63,632 bases of DNA, from positions 1-63,632 of the forward strand of contig JBGTIS010000190.1 in assembly GCA_041745535.1 (NCBI GenBank), in the 5' to 3' direction. The DNA is from JBGTIS01 sp041745535 (lineage in GTDB: Bacteria; Bacteroidota; Bacteroidia; Cytophagales; Cyclobacteriaceae). Below the pieces are notes generated by a model. It did no database searches. It was not told the DNA's origin and worked only from the letters and a program-made list of their open reading frames with translations. Each line of letters begins with the position of its first letter. The stretch's first letter is position 1. Shown here piece by piece: positions 25,285 to 34,289 of this stretch. Both the position numbers and the translations under genes were made by a program.

Positions 25285-26007
25285 TTACCCTGCCGTTAAT
25301 TCAGAAGGATCGGTATTATAGCCCATCAGTGCTTTGATAGTCTTTTCGTTTTTCAGGTTGGTTTCTCCAAATATTCTTTCTTCAATGGCATGAAATTCAG
25401 GTTCCTGCACCGTAAACTGAATTTTACCGTGTTGTAAATAGCTAATGCTATCGCAAATACCAGTGAGCGATTCAAAAATATGAGAGGTAAGAATAATGGT
25501 TTTCCCTTTTTTCCGAAGTGCTTTCATAATTAGTTTAAAATTCTGACTGGTTTCCATATCCACTCCATTATACGGTTCATCTAAAATCAGGATGGGTGTA
25601 TCCAGACATAATATTCCCAGGAAAGCCAGTTTTTTCCGCATTCCGGTAGAGTATGTATGAATAAGTTTTTTTAGCGGTAATTGAAAGAGTTCGTTCCAAC
25701 TGTGCAGGTCAAAGCTTTTATTACGATTCAGAAATAATTGCAGATATTCCTGCCCGGTAATGTTAGAGTAAAAAAAGTTGCTGGTTTCCAGAAAAGCTAT
25801 TTCCCTTTTGCTAATCGGATTTCCATCGCGCAGAATAGAACCCGATTGTAGCGATTTTAGTCCGAAAACCCCGTTTAGTAAGGTGGTTTTTCCCGAACCA
25901 TTTAACCCAACCAGTCCATGCACAGCACCCTGATTCCACGTCAGGTTCAGGCGATCAATCACTGTATGTTTTCCGTAGCTGATGGTAACCTCATTAAATA
26001 AAATCAT
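25285..26007 (-). CDS. ABC transporter ATP-binding protein
   Basis: The 240-residue ATPase has Walker A GLNGSGKTTLLNGVF near 34, a signature region TYSTGMRKKLAFLGILCL near 118, Walker B PILILDEPYNGVD and the switch histidine in IILTSHIFESL. It resembles the CcmA/DrrA group that drives ABC-2 exporters. The start overlaps the end of the permease-like gene by 14 bases, so the two form one exporter. The substrate is unknown. Confidence 0.88.
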   Translation of the reverse strand: MILFNEVTISYGKHTVIDRLNLTWNQGAVHGLVGLNGSGKTTLLNGVFGLKSLQSGSILRDGNPISKREIAFLETSNFFYSNITGQEYLQLFLNRNKSFDLHSWNELFQLPLKKLIHTYSTGMRKKLAFLGILCLDTPILILDEPYNGVDMETSQNFKLIMKALRKKGKTIILTSHIFESLTGICDSISYLQHGKIQFTVQEPEFHAIEERIFGETNLKNEKTIKALMGYNTDPSELTAG

Positions 26008-26935
26008 GCAGGTAAAATTGTAGGTTGGAAGAAGCTTTTCTGTAGTATCGCACTACCCAGAAAAAAGGAATAGGAATGAAAAGAGGTATCACCGTAAATA
26101 AGGTACTCAGCGCAATAATGATGGTATTGCCTTGTAAGGCTTCGTGTGGTTCGTATAGCGCATATTTTAGAAAAATACTAATGGTTTGGATAAGCGAAGC
26201 CGCCGCTATCACAAACACCAGCACATACCAGTACCGCACATGAAAAATTAAGAATAACACCAGCAGCGGGCTGCTCATTAACCAAAACAAAGCAAGATGT
26301 TTTTTCAGTTTAAATAACAACAGCTTTTTGGGCGATAGCTGAAAAACCTCCAGCATTTCTCTGGGTTCGGTTTCTATATAAAACCCCGTGGTAATCAAGG
26401 AAAACAACAGCAGAGCAACCGGTATGGCTGCTGTTAAACGAGAAAAAAGAATGGCCAGTACCAATACCAGCAACACAGGGAAATAATTCTTTCTCATTCC
26501 ACTTCGCCACTCGAACATATCTGTAGGAATCCAGGCAATCAGGTGCCGAAAGGTGGAGGAAGAATAACGCGCAGGAATATTAATTTCCGGTAAAATCAGA
26601 CCGAAAGTGAACAGCGCCAACGCTTCCTGCCACCTGCCCCGCATCAGGAAAGGGACAATTAGCAAGCATGACATGAGCAGGTATTCTACCCGGAAAATCC
26701 ATGGAGCGGGTAATCCGCTTACCCAAAGAAAAGTTTTATCGGCCCGGCTGGTATGTAAGCCCAAAAGCATCAGGGCAGCCACACCCGTAATAATCCACGA
26801 CCATTCGGGAATAGCACTAATAAGGATGAAACAGAAAAACACCAATAGCAGTAACCCTATCAAACTTCTTATAAAACCCAGGTCTGCCAGCATTCTGAAG
26901 AACTGTTTAAAGCGAATGTTCAACAAGGCCACCAT
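25994..26935 (-). CDS. ABC transporter permease-like membrane protein
   Basis: The 313-residue protein is very hydrophobic, with about six to eight membrane segments. Examples are SLIGLLLLVFFCFILISAI, WIITGVAALMLLGLH and LVLVLAILFSRLTAAIPVALLLFSL. No named family motif is recognised. Overlap with the downstream ATPase gene identifies it as the membrane subunit of that exporter. It begins with ATG at 26935 and a short cytosolic N-terminus (MVALLNIRFKQFFRM), as seen in ABC-2 type permeases. Confidence 0.72.
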   Translation of the reverse strand: MVALLNIRFKQFFRMLADLGFIRSLIGLLLLVFFCFILISAIPEWSWIITGVAALMLLGLHTSRADKTFLWVSGLPAPWIFRVEYLLMSCLLIVPFLMRGRWQEALALFTFGLILPEINIPARYSSSTFRHLIAWIPTDMFEWRSGMRKNYFPVLLVLVLAILFSRLTAAIPVALLLFSLITTGFYIETEPREMLEVFQLSPKKLLLFKLKKHLALFWLMSSPLLVLFLIFHVRYWYVLVFVIAAASLIQTISIFLKYALYEPHEALQGNTIIIALSTLFTVIPLFIPIPFFWVVRYYRKASSNLQFYLHDFI

Positions 26936-27028
26936 CTCAAAAATTAAATATTTACAGATTCACTAAAGAATAAAAGCGTAAAAAAACAATCGAAAGTATA
27001 ACTTGTCGCGCTTTTTGAAAACTATTTC

Positions 27029-29011
27029 CTAGCTTTCCTTCCTGCCGAAGTAATCTTTTTTCAAACTACGGCGCATCAGTTTGTTAGAAGCCGTACGGGG
27101 CAAAGCCGTTTGCTGCCTGATTTCCGCGATTCTGAACAACGGATTCAGTTCTGCTGATAGCATTTTCCGCAATTCTTTTTTCAGGGTTTCTTCTGAGATA
27201 ATTTTATCTTTAGGCACATAATATATTACCAACTGCTCAGGGCCACCATCGTCAGGTGCCACACCAATAGCCGCTGATTCAAATATCCATTCATGTTCAT
27301 TCAGCACCTTTTCTATTTCTACCGCACTTACTTTAATACCACCCAGGTTCATCACATCATCTGCCCGCCCCTGACTTTTATAAAAATGGGTAATTTCAAA
27401 CGGCTGCTGAATTAATTTATAATTGTCGCCATGTTTTCTTAATAAATTCCCATTTTCATCCGCAGGCATTCCTTCAAAATATTCCTCATGATGATCGCGG
27501 TTGAGCAAACTTTGCGACAGGCCAATGGATGGTGGTACCAGAAATACCTCGCCCGATTCACCCAGCTGCGCAGCCTCTCCATTGTCGTTCAAAAACTTTA
27601 CCTCCAATCCCAGGGTAGGCGTTGTAAATGTAGCCGGAGCGGCAGGCTGTACCACCGTACCCGTCATGTAACCTCCTCCTATTTCTGTACCGCCACAATA
27701 TTCAATCACCGGAGCTTTAAAATCAGCCAGGTACATCAGGTACAGGTAATCGTCGGTGTTAGAAGGCTCACCAGTGGAGCTAAGTACGCGAACCGACCAG
27801 TTAAACTTTTCCATCAGCCGCGTTTTTCTCCATACTTTAACCAGCGAAGGAATGGTTCCCAGAATGGTTACATGCGCATCCTGTACAAATTTTCCAAAAG
27901 TTTCGGTGGCTCCTGAGCCGATAAACAAGGCCAGGGTTGCCCCGTTGATCAACGCGGCAAAAATAGCCCATGGCCCCATCATCCAGCCCATCCCGGTGGT
28001 CCAGGTAATTACATCAGAAGGGTGTACATCCTGGTGAAAATATCCATCAGCCGCACATTTAATGGGTGTCAGGTGGTTCCAGGGAATGGCTTTGGGTTCA
28101 TTGGTAGTGCCGGAAGAAAAAAGAATGCTGGTGGTGTCATAAGGATCCGCGATATGATCGGTAAATACTTCACTGCCCAGAAAATCTTTCCAGAAAATAT
28201 CTTTATTTCGCAAATCACTATTCCCATCATAAGGAATTACAACAGCTTTCGGAGCGTTAGCATCTTTTACTTTCTGATAAATAGGCAGCGTTTTACCACC
28301 ATACCAATAAGCATCGGAAGTAAAAACCAGTTTGGCACCAATCATAGTAGCCCGGCGTGACAATTCTGATGCGGAAAAGCTATCCGCCACCAAAACGGCT
28401 TCCAGTCCGGCTTTGATCGTGCCCAGGTAAGCAGCCACAGCCTCCAGACTTAAAGGCAAATATAAAATGACCCGGTCTTTGGGTTGTAAGCCTGAATTTA
28501 CCAGACCGGAAGCCACCTGGTTTGAGAGTTTTTCCAGTTCACCATAGGTAACCGGTTGCTTTCTTCCTTTTTCGTTAGAACTGATAATGGCCGTTTTTTC
28601 AGGGTTTTGCTGAAAGCAGCTTTGCGCGATATTCAGCCGTGCACCGGGTAACCACACCGGATTTTCATTCCCCTGGCTCAGGTCTAGCACACTGGCATAA
28701 GGTTGCGTGAGCTTAATGTTTAATTGTTTAATAGTAGCTTCCCAAAAATCAGCTCGTCGCGTAACCGACCAGCGATGCAATTCCTGATAATTTTTCAGGT
28801 TTTGCGCCTGCATAAACCGCGTCAGATTGGCATTGGAAAGCGTAGCATGGTCAGGCAACCAGACTACAGGTACTTCATCGTGCTGATAAATGGCCTGGTA
28901 TATTTTCAGTAGCTGATCAAAATCCAGATATGCTTTCGCTTTTTTGGCAATGCTATGCCAGAGTTGCACCCGGTTTTTATATGCCGGAATTAAAGATGCT
29001 TGCGTCACCAC
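27029..29011 (-). CDS. AMP-forming acyl-CoA synthetase, plant AAE17/18-like
   Basis: The 660-residue adenylate-forming enzyme starts at GTG (29011). It has the AMP-binding loop SILFSSGTTNEPKAIPW, a GGTEIGGGYMTG motif, HGDNY, GRADDVMNLGGIKVSA and the C-terminal catalytic lysine in PRTASNKLMRR. The order and wording (FGKFVQDAHVTILGTIPSLV, NRDHHEEYF) recall the peroxisomal acyl-activating enzymes AAE17/18 of plants, which are related to acetyl-CoA and acetoacetyl-CoA synthetases. It should convert a short carboxylic acid to its CoA ester, with the substrate unknown. About 60 N-terminal residues precede the usual LTRFMQ start of the domain. Confidence 0.82.
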   Translation of the reverse strand: MVTQASLIPAYKNRVQLWHSIAKKAKAYLDFDQLLKIYQAIYQHDEVPVVWLPDHATLSNANLTRFMQAQNLKNYQELHRWSVTRRADFWEATIKQLNIKLTQPYASVLDLSQGNENPVWLPGARLNIAQSCFQQNPEKTAIISSNEKGRKQPVTYGELEKLSNQVASGLVNSGLQPKDRVILYLPLSLEAVAAYLGTIKAGLEAVLVADSFSASELSRRATMIGAKLVFTSDAYWYGGKTLPIYQKVKDANAPKAVVIPYDGNSDLRNKDIFWKDFLGSEVFTDHIADPYDTTSILFSSGTTNEPKAIPWNHLTPIKCAADGYFHQDVHPSDVITWTTGMGWMMGPWAIFAALINGATLALFIGSGATETFGKFVQDAHVTILGTIPSLVKVWRKTRLMEKFNWSVRVLSSTGEPSNTDDYLYLMYLADFKAPVIEYCGGTEIGGGYMTGTVVQPAAPATFTTPTLGLEVKFLNDNGEAAQLGESGEVFLVPPSIGLSQSLLNRDHHEEYFEGMPADENGNLLRKHGDNYKLIQQPFEITHFYKSQGRADDVMNLGGIKVSAVEIEKVLNEHEWIFESAAIGVAPDDGGPEQLVIYYVPKDKIISEETLKKELRKMLSAELNPLFRIAEIRQQTALPRTASNKLMRRSLKKDYFGRKES

Positions 29012-29177
29012 CGTGCTATTTTTGGATTAATAGTAATTTTTCATTTTATTAAAACAATAAACACCAAATTAACAAGAAAATTCAGAATTCGGGCAGATAC
29101 TCGAATGTTAGCAGGCAATAAAAAACTAAGATAAGGTTTAATGAATTCGTATATGGGCTATATCAATATATCGAATA

Positions 29178-29343
29178 ATGAAGCAGACACAGTTATTAGA
29201 AACCATTCAGAATATGCCAGATGAATTTTTGCAGATGAAACAATAAATTAATGATTTTGCAAAAAATTGAAGAAGGTCAGCAAAAATACAGGCAGGGTAA
29301 TTTTATTCAGAGGGAGAAGCTAAAAATTTTGTGGATTTTTTAA
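29178..29343 (+). pseudogene. Remnant of a small antitoxin-like gene
   Basis: An ATG at 29178 encodes MKQTQLLETIQNMPDEF and then reaches a stop. In another frame the DNA just downstream encodes LMILQKIEEGQQKYRQGNF, ending at TAA 29341-29343. Together these match, in my memory, the layout of about 70-residue Bacteroidota antitoxins that start with a helix ending PDEF and finish with KIEEG and a polar tail. The frame break and missing middle suggest a decayed antitoxin with no toxin left. This covers the middle of the 400-base gap and nothing else is seen in it. Confidence 0.45.
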
Positions 29344-29427
29344 TCTTAAAATCATAATAACCATAATGGAATATACAATTTTTCTCCTTATTTCGTTTTT
29401 AGGAATATTATAAATTTGCATAATCCT

Positions 29428-30030
29428 ATGAAATCATATCTATTATCAGCAGGAATTCTAGTTTTGGCAATTATCAATATACAGTGCAGCAGTTCGCGTG
29501 GCGTGGCTACTTTGCCTTCTGGCATTCAGGCAGCCAATTATAAAACCTACCGGATCAAACCATATGAAGAATGGGACCCGCAACATCAGGCAACCATGAA
29601 TACCATCGACCAGGTGAGGATTGAAGCCGCACTGAAAGAAAAAGTGGAAAACCGGGGACTGAAACGTGGCGGACAGCCCGATATGTTTGTTACCTACATG
29701 CTAGAGGTAAACAGCGAGAAATCATATAACAATAATTATAATCGGGGAAGCTATTACGGTCGTTATTACGACCCTTATAATTCACCATATTACAATGGCA
29801 ATGACCGGCCCGGTTATAATGAAAGTAAAAAAGGAAAACTGTTTGTACAGGTAGTTGATGTTCGAACCAACAAAATTATCTGGTATGCTTCGGCCGAACA
29901 GCCTGTTGTTAAAAATCCGAATAAAGCCGATAAGAAAGTAAAAAAAGCGATGGAGAAAATTTTTGAAGATTTTCCATTCGGGCAATCCAATGTTACGGCA
30001 GAAACCGGACCGGTATCCAGCGAAAACTAA
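29428..30030 (+). CDS. DUF4136 lipoprotein
   Basis: The protein is about 200 residues from the ATG at 29428 (MKSYLLSAGILVLAIINIQCSSS), with a lipobox cysteine at residue 20. An upstream TTG would add four residues and is less likely. The DUF4136 pattern is visible: NYKTYRIKPYEEW, VRIEAALKEKVENRGLKRG, a Tyr/Asn-rich central loop and the C-terminal KLFVQVVDVRTNKIIWYASA. Members are periplasmic or surface lipoproteins of unknown function. It is followed 9 bases later by a methyltransferase gene. Confidence 0.85.
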   Translation: MKSYLLSAGILVLAIINIQCSSSRGVATLPSGIQAANYKTYRIKPYEEWDPQHQATMNTIDQVRIEAALKEKVENRGLKRGGQPDMFVTYMLEVNSEKSYNNNYNRGSYYGRYYDPYNSPYYNGNDRPGYNESKKGKLFVQVVDVRTNKIIWYASAEQPVVKNPNKADKKVKKAMEKIFEDFPFGQSNVTAETGPVSSEN

Positions 30031-30039
30031 GCACTGAAT

Positions 30040-30714
30040 ATGCCAGCCCAGCGATTACCCTTTGATCCTACGCATTTCAGCAAGCTTTCAAAAGAAGGCA
30101 AAAGTTATTTCGTAGCTGATACTTTCAAAAGCATATACGAATCGAACCACTGGAAAAATAACGAATCGGCTTCCGGCAATGGCTCGGATATGACGCAAAC
30201 AACTGAAATCCGCAAGCATCTGCCTGGCTTACTTCGTGAATTTGATATTCAAACCTTTTTAGATCTGCCCTGTGGCGATTTCAACTGGATGCAAACGGTT
30301 GCCTTACCGGTCAGGGAGTATATTGGATGCGATATTGTGGAAGAAGTAATTAGGCAAAATCAGAAAAAATTTGGGAATGCGCACCGCGACTACAGGGTTT
30401 TAAATCTGGTAAGCGACGATTTGCCAAAAGCGGATCTGATTTTTTGCAGAGATTGCCTGGTACATTTGTCTTTTCAGGATATCAAAAAGGCACTGGCCAA
30501 CATAAAAAGACGTGGTATTTCTTATCTGTTAACCACCACTTTTACCAATACCCAAGAAAACCAAGACATCGTAACCGGCGACTGGCGTACCCTGAATCTG
30601 GAAAAATCTCCTTTTTCCCTACCCGCCCCTTTGCGGTTGATCAATGAAAAATGTACAGAAGGAAATGGCTATTTTGCCGATAAAAGCCTGGGATTGTGGA
30701 AAATGAATGATTAG
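30040..30714 (+). CDS. Class I SAM-dependent methyltransferase
   Basis: The 224-residue protein has a Rossmann-like methyltransferase core: motif I FLDLPCGDFNWMQTV near 75, an acidic strand end YIGCDIVEEV, and the motif IV region DLIFCRDCLVHLSFQDI. The substrate is unknown. DLPCGDFNW is shared with small uncharacterised methyltransferases found near polysaccharide genes. It sits 9 bases after the DUF4136 gene and overlaps the tail of the convergent GH172 gene by 4 bases. Confidence 0.8.
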   Translation: MPAQRLPFDPTHFSKLSKEGKSYFVADTFKSIYESNHWKNNESASGNGSDMTQTTEIRKHLPGLLREFDIQTFLDLPCGDFNWMQTVALPVREYIGCDIVEEVIRQNQKKFGNAHRDYRVLNLVSDDLPKADLIFCRDCLVHLSFQDIKKALANIKRRGISYLLTTTFTNTQENQDIVTGDWRTLNLEKSPFSLPAPLRLINEKCTEGNGYFADKSLGLWKMND

Positions 30715-32936
30715 TTAAGACTGCCGTTAGTTTTCATCGGAACAAATTGAATATAGTCAATTACCATTTCCGGACTTTCATCTTCAGGGATCTTTTCATT
30801 TTTGTCTACAAGTTCAAAGGTAATCGTATGTTTTCCGGCATTTAGTTGCAGCGTTTCCAGTGTAACCATTAGTTTACCTGCTACCTCCATCCGGCTGATT
30901 ACTTTCGTGTCTGCCGGAGCCTGGAACAAATCTACAGGTTTTCCGATTTCCTGGTCGTCTACCATTACCTGATAGGTACCGCCCATTGGGGTTTTAATAA
31001 ATTGCGCGTTAACCTGGTAATATCCCGTTTCTGAAATTTCAGCTTCAACGGTTAATTCATTATCGGTAAAGAATTTATCTATATTGGGCCAGAATAAGGC
31101 TTGGTTTAAACTGTATGTATGCCAGTTATTTTCATCTACAGTGAGGGCCTGCGTATTGCCGCCTGTATTTTCTGTAATCGTAAACAGTTCACCTTCTAAG
31201 GCATTAGGCACCTGGTACAGATCAAACGGTGTTTCATAACCAAAACGATCTGCAAATGCCACCGCCGATAAAGTATCTGTCCCCTCTGCTGAAAGGTACC
31301 AGTAAGCTACACAGGCATATTGGGTAGGCCAGCTATTGGGAAAATATTTTTCCAGATACGCATCAAACGATTCCTGAAACGGCACATTATCGATAATCTG
31401 CCAGCGATTGAGTGTCTGGTATCCCATATTCAGGCTGGTCATAGACTGGCTGTGGAAAGCCCTTTCAAAATATTCGGGACTGCACCAGGCATAGCCGAAG
31501 TAATCTTCAGTACCCGTACCAAAAGTAGAAGGAAACTTTTCGCCATCCACAAAAAACTTTTCATCTCCTTCGCCCCACCAGTATTCTCCCGGCCGGCTGT
31601 AGGTGCTGCATTGTCCGCCTTTCGGGTTCCATACATTCAGCATTATGCCCACAAATCTGCCTTTACCTTTCGTGTGCAGTACCGGCCAGTCGGGCCAGCG
31701 CAAAGAATCCAGCGAATTCTCCTGCAAATCGCGGTGCCATTTGGCATGAAACCGCCCCAGTTGTTCAATAGGTTTTTCCAGCGCCCCATAGGTAATTTCA
31801 AAATCCAGTGTATACGCTACCGTATCATCGTTTACAATATTAATTTTAGCGTTTTGGGCAAAGGGCATATACCAATAGCTATAACACTCTTTCTCTGACA
31901 TGCCAGCCAGAATAGTTTTATAGGCATTGATACCGGGTGCCGAACCGAAAAAATCGCCGAGCGGACACCAGACAGCGGGAGCTTCTTCATGATCCCAGGT
32001 AATTCGCAGGGCCAAAGCCCGCAGTGCCTGTTCTTCTTCTTCCCGGCTATTGAAATGAGTTTTGATTTTAAAAGATTTAATTGCCCAGGCACCTTCAATG
32101 TCTGCTATCGTGGTGGCTTTTCCCTGTTGCAGGATAACACTTTTTTGAATCACCTGATCAGAAGAATCAGCCTGAACAGGATAAGCACCCAGCTGATGGG
32201 TTAAAAAATCATTGGTAATTCGCAAAGCTTCCTGAGCCTCATTGTCAGGTTTCTGATTGAAAGGTTCTACTGTAGTGCCTTTCGGAAAAGAAATATAGTT
32301 GATATGGTAATATTTACCCCACCCAGGTTCGGCTTCTACCCTACAGGATTTTTGATAGGAAATGGGGATATAATTATTTTTTCCTTTAGCTGCGGTATAT
32401 ACCAAAGCCGGAAAATCGAAAATATCAGGCGTATTGTCGAAATATTCGGTAAAAGGCAAATCCACAACGGGTTTTACTTCCCCGTCAATATAAATTTTTA
32501 CGTGCCCTTCTTTGGGTAAAGCTGTCCAGATTCTGACAATACTGCCCGGCCCTTCCATTTCGGCCAGCACTTCGTTGTCACCATCTTCTCTGATGGCGTG
32601 CGGACCATCATCATTCGCTGCCCAGTTTGTATATCTCCCTGTTTGGCTATCGTAGCCGCTGGCCCGGTCGTAGCTTGAGAACAGGGCACTGCTTTCACCA
32701 GGTTGGGGTAAAATAGCCAGCGCCCGCACATCAGTCAGGCGTTTGACCAGATCAGCATAAGTAACCTCATATTGGATATTTTTATCTTTATGAGAAGTAC
32801 ATCCACTACACAGAAAAACACCTAGCAATACCACACACAGGCGCTTTATTTTAGTATGAAAGTTGGGTAACACAAACAAGGAAGACAGCAAATGACAGAG
32901 GGGGCAGGAGAGGTAATAAATTTTTTGGATGTGCAA
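30711..32936 (-). CDS. DUF2961 / GH172-type lipoprotein
   Basis: The coding frame gives up to 741 residues from a TTG at 32936. No ATG is in frame before the lipobox (VVLLGVFLCSGC), so the true start may be one of the GTG or TTG codons around 32860-32880. The region from about 55 to 420 matches DUF2961, now glycoside hydrolase family 172, with EMEGPGSIVRIWTALPKEG, LPFTEYFD and the FGTGTEDYFGYAWCSPEYF block. The C-terminal part is a beta-sandwich that may bind carbohydrate. Characterised members act on fructose- or arabinose-containing sugars. The substrate here is not known. Confidence 0.8.
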   Translation of the reverse strand: MHIQKIYYLSCPLCHLLSSLFVLPNFHTKIKRLCVVLLGVFLCSGCTSHKDKNIQYEVTYADLVKRLTDVRALAILPQPGESSALFSSYDRASGYDSQTGRYTNWAANDDGPHAIREDGDNEVLAEMEGPGSIVRIWTALPKEGHVKIYIDGEVKPVVDLPFTEYFDNTPDIFDFPALVYTAAKGKNNYIPISYQKSCRVEAEPGWGKYYHINYISFPKGTTVEPFNQKPDNEAQEALRITNDFLTHQLGAYPVQADSSDQVIQKSVILQQGKATTIADIEGAWAIKSFKIKTHFNSREEEEQALRALALRITWDHEEAPAVWCPLGDFFGSAPGINAYKTILAGMSEKECYSYWYMPFAQNAKINIVNDDTVAYTLDFEITYGALEKPIEQLGRFHAKWHRDLQENSLDSLRWPDWPVLHTKGKGRFVGIMLNVWNPKGGQCSTYSRPGEYWWGEGDEKFFVDGEKFPSTFGTGTEDYFGYAWCSPEYFERAFHSQSMTSLNMGYQTLNRWQIIDNVPFQESFDAYLEKYFPNSWPTQYACVAYWYLSAEGTDTLSAVAFADRFGYETPFDLYQVPNALEGELFTITENTGGNTQALTVDENNWHTYSLNQALFWPNIDKFFTDNELTVEAEISETGYYQVNAQFIKTPMGGTYQVMVDDQEIGKPVDLFQAPADTKVISRMEVAGKLMVTLETLQLNAGKHTITFELVDKNEKIPEDESPEMVIDYIQFVPMKTNGSLN

Positions 32937-33166
32937 CAGTTTCTATTCTGGAAAGTTAGGTAAACAGCATTCTCACGGATAATTTACGTTTTCCCGTATG
33001 GATTCAAAATGCTGACAATGAGCTTTTTGCAATCAATTCCGCATGAAAACACTTCACTAAACTTTCTTGATGGAATAGCTTATCGCACATCCAATTATAT
33101 GAATTTTCCATTAGTATAAATGTAAGGTTTTGCTTACAAATAATCAAGCCCGACAAGCTTTATTTT

Positions 33167-34288
33167 TTAAATAGAAGTTTTTCTGTAATTAAGAATGGCC
33201 AGCACGTTGATTATTATCGCGTATAGGGTAATTGCCCCGAAAAGGTATTGTACATCCTGAAAAGTACTGCCTTTCAACAGTACCATTCGCATGAACTTTA
33301 CAAAATACGCTACCGGATTAAAGCGGGTAATCTGCTGTGCCCAAATGGGCATATTCTCTATAGCTGTAAACAGCCCGCTCATCAAAATAAATATGACGAG
33401 AAAAAACCAGGCAATAAACATCGCCTGCTGCTGGGTATCGGTTACCGTGGAAATAAACATCCCGATGCCCAACACCACCAGCATATAAATAGCGGCAAAT
33501 CCAAATACCAGTAATAAACTTCCTTCAAAAGGAATATCAAAGATAAGCCTGGCTAAAATGAGCCCGAAAGTTAATTCGGCCAGTCCCAGTAACCAGAAAG
33601 GTAATAACTTGCCGATAATAAACTGGTGCTTTTTAATGGTAGTGGCATTGAGCTGTTCAATGGTACCAATTTCTTTTTCGCGCACAATGTTCATGGAAGA
33701 AAGAAAAGCCCCAATCATGGTAACCAGCAGCACTAGGATGCCGGGTACCATAAAGGTTTTGTAATCCAGCTCGGTATTGAACCAGTTATGCGATTCAATC
33801 TGTATGGGCACTGCTCTTCGCATAACCTGGGTAACGGGTAATTCGGCGCTGATTTCCTCATTAAAATCGGCAATAATCGCATTGCTATACGTATTGGCCA
33901 GCCCGGCTTTGATGCCATCTATGGCATTTACTATTAACTGCAGATCGGTTGGTTGCCGGCTGTACAGATTTTTCTCAAAATCGAAGGGAATCTGTAAAAT
34001 AAGATCTGCCTCATTTTTTTCTATTTGTTCAAAACCTGCCTGTACCCCGGAAGAAAGTCCGGTCAGTTGAAAGTAACCCGTACCCTGAAATTTATTGACC
34101 AGCCGTTGCGACGCCGCCGAATAATCATGATCGGTAATATATAAAGTCAGGTTTTTCACCTCAAAATTGGCGGCATACGATAGTACCAGCAACTGCACAA
34201 AGGGCATCACAAAAATGATGGGCAACATAGATTTGTTTCTGAAAATTTGCAGAAACTCCTTCTGAACGATAAACGGTATGATTTTCAT
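33167..34288 (-). CDS. ABC-2 type permease (YbhR-like)
   Basis: The 373-residue permease has an N-terminal helix (MLPIIFVMPFVQLLVLSYA), a periplasmic domain of about 150 residues, and five C-terminal helices beginning FMVPGILVLLVTMIGAF. The conserved cytosolic motif MNIVREKEIGTIEQL sits between helices, as in YbhR and YhhJ. It is the last gene of the efflux operon. With the adjacent permease it forms the membrane channel of an exporter driven by the two ATPases upstream. Confidence 0.88.
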   Translation of the reverse strand: MKIIPFIVQKEFLQIFRNKSMLPIIFVMPFVQLLVLSYAANFEVKNLTLYITDHDYSAASQRLVNKFQGTGYFQLTGLSSGVQAGFEQIEKNEADLILQIPFDFEKNLYSRQPTDLQLIVNAIDGIKAGLANTYSNAIIADFNEEISAELPVTQVMRRAVPIQIESHNWFNTELDYKTFMVPGILVLLVTMIGAFLSSMNIVREKEIGTIEQLNATTIKKHQFIIGKLLPFWLLGLAELTFGLILARLIFDIPFEGSLLLVFGFAAIYMLVVLGIGMFISTVTDTQQQAMFIAWFFLVIFILMSGLFTAIENMPIWAQQITRFNPVAYFVKFMRMVLLKGSTFQDVQYLFGAITLYAIIINVLAILNYRKTSI

Positions 34289-34289
34289 A

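Noticed and set aside
29411..29418. TAAATTTG as the promoter of the DUF4136 gene
   Set aside because: It lies only 10 bases before the ATG, leaving almost no leader, and the region is AT-rich enough for a chance match.
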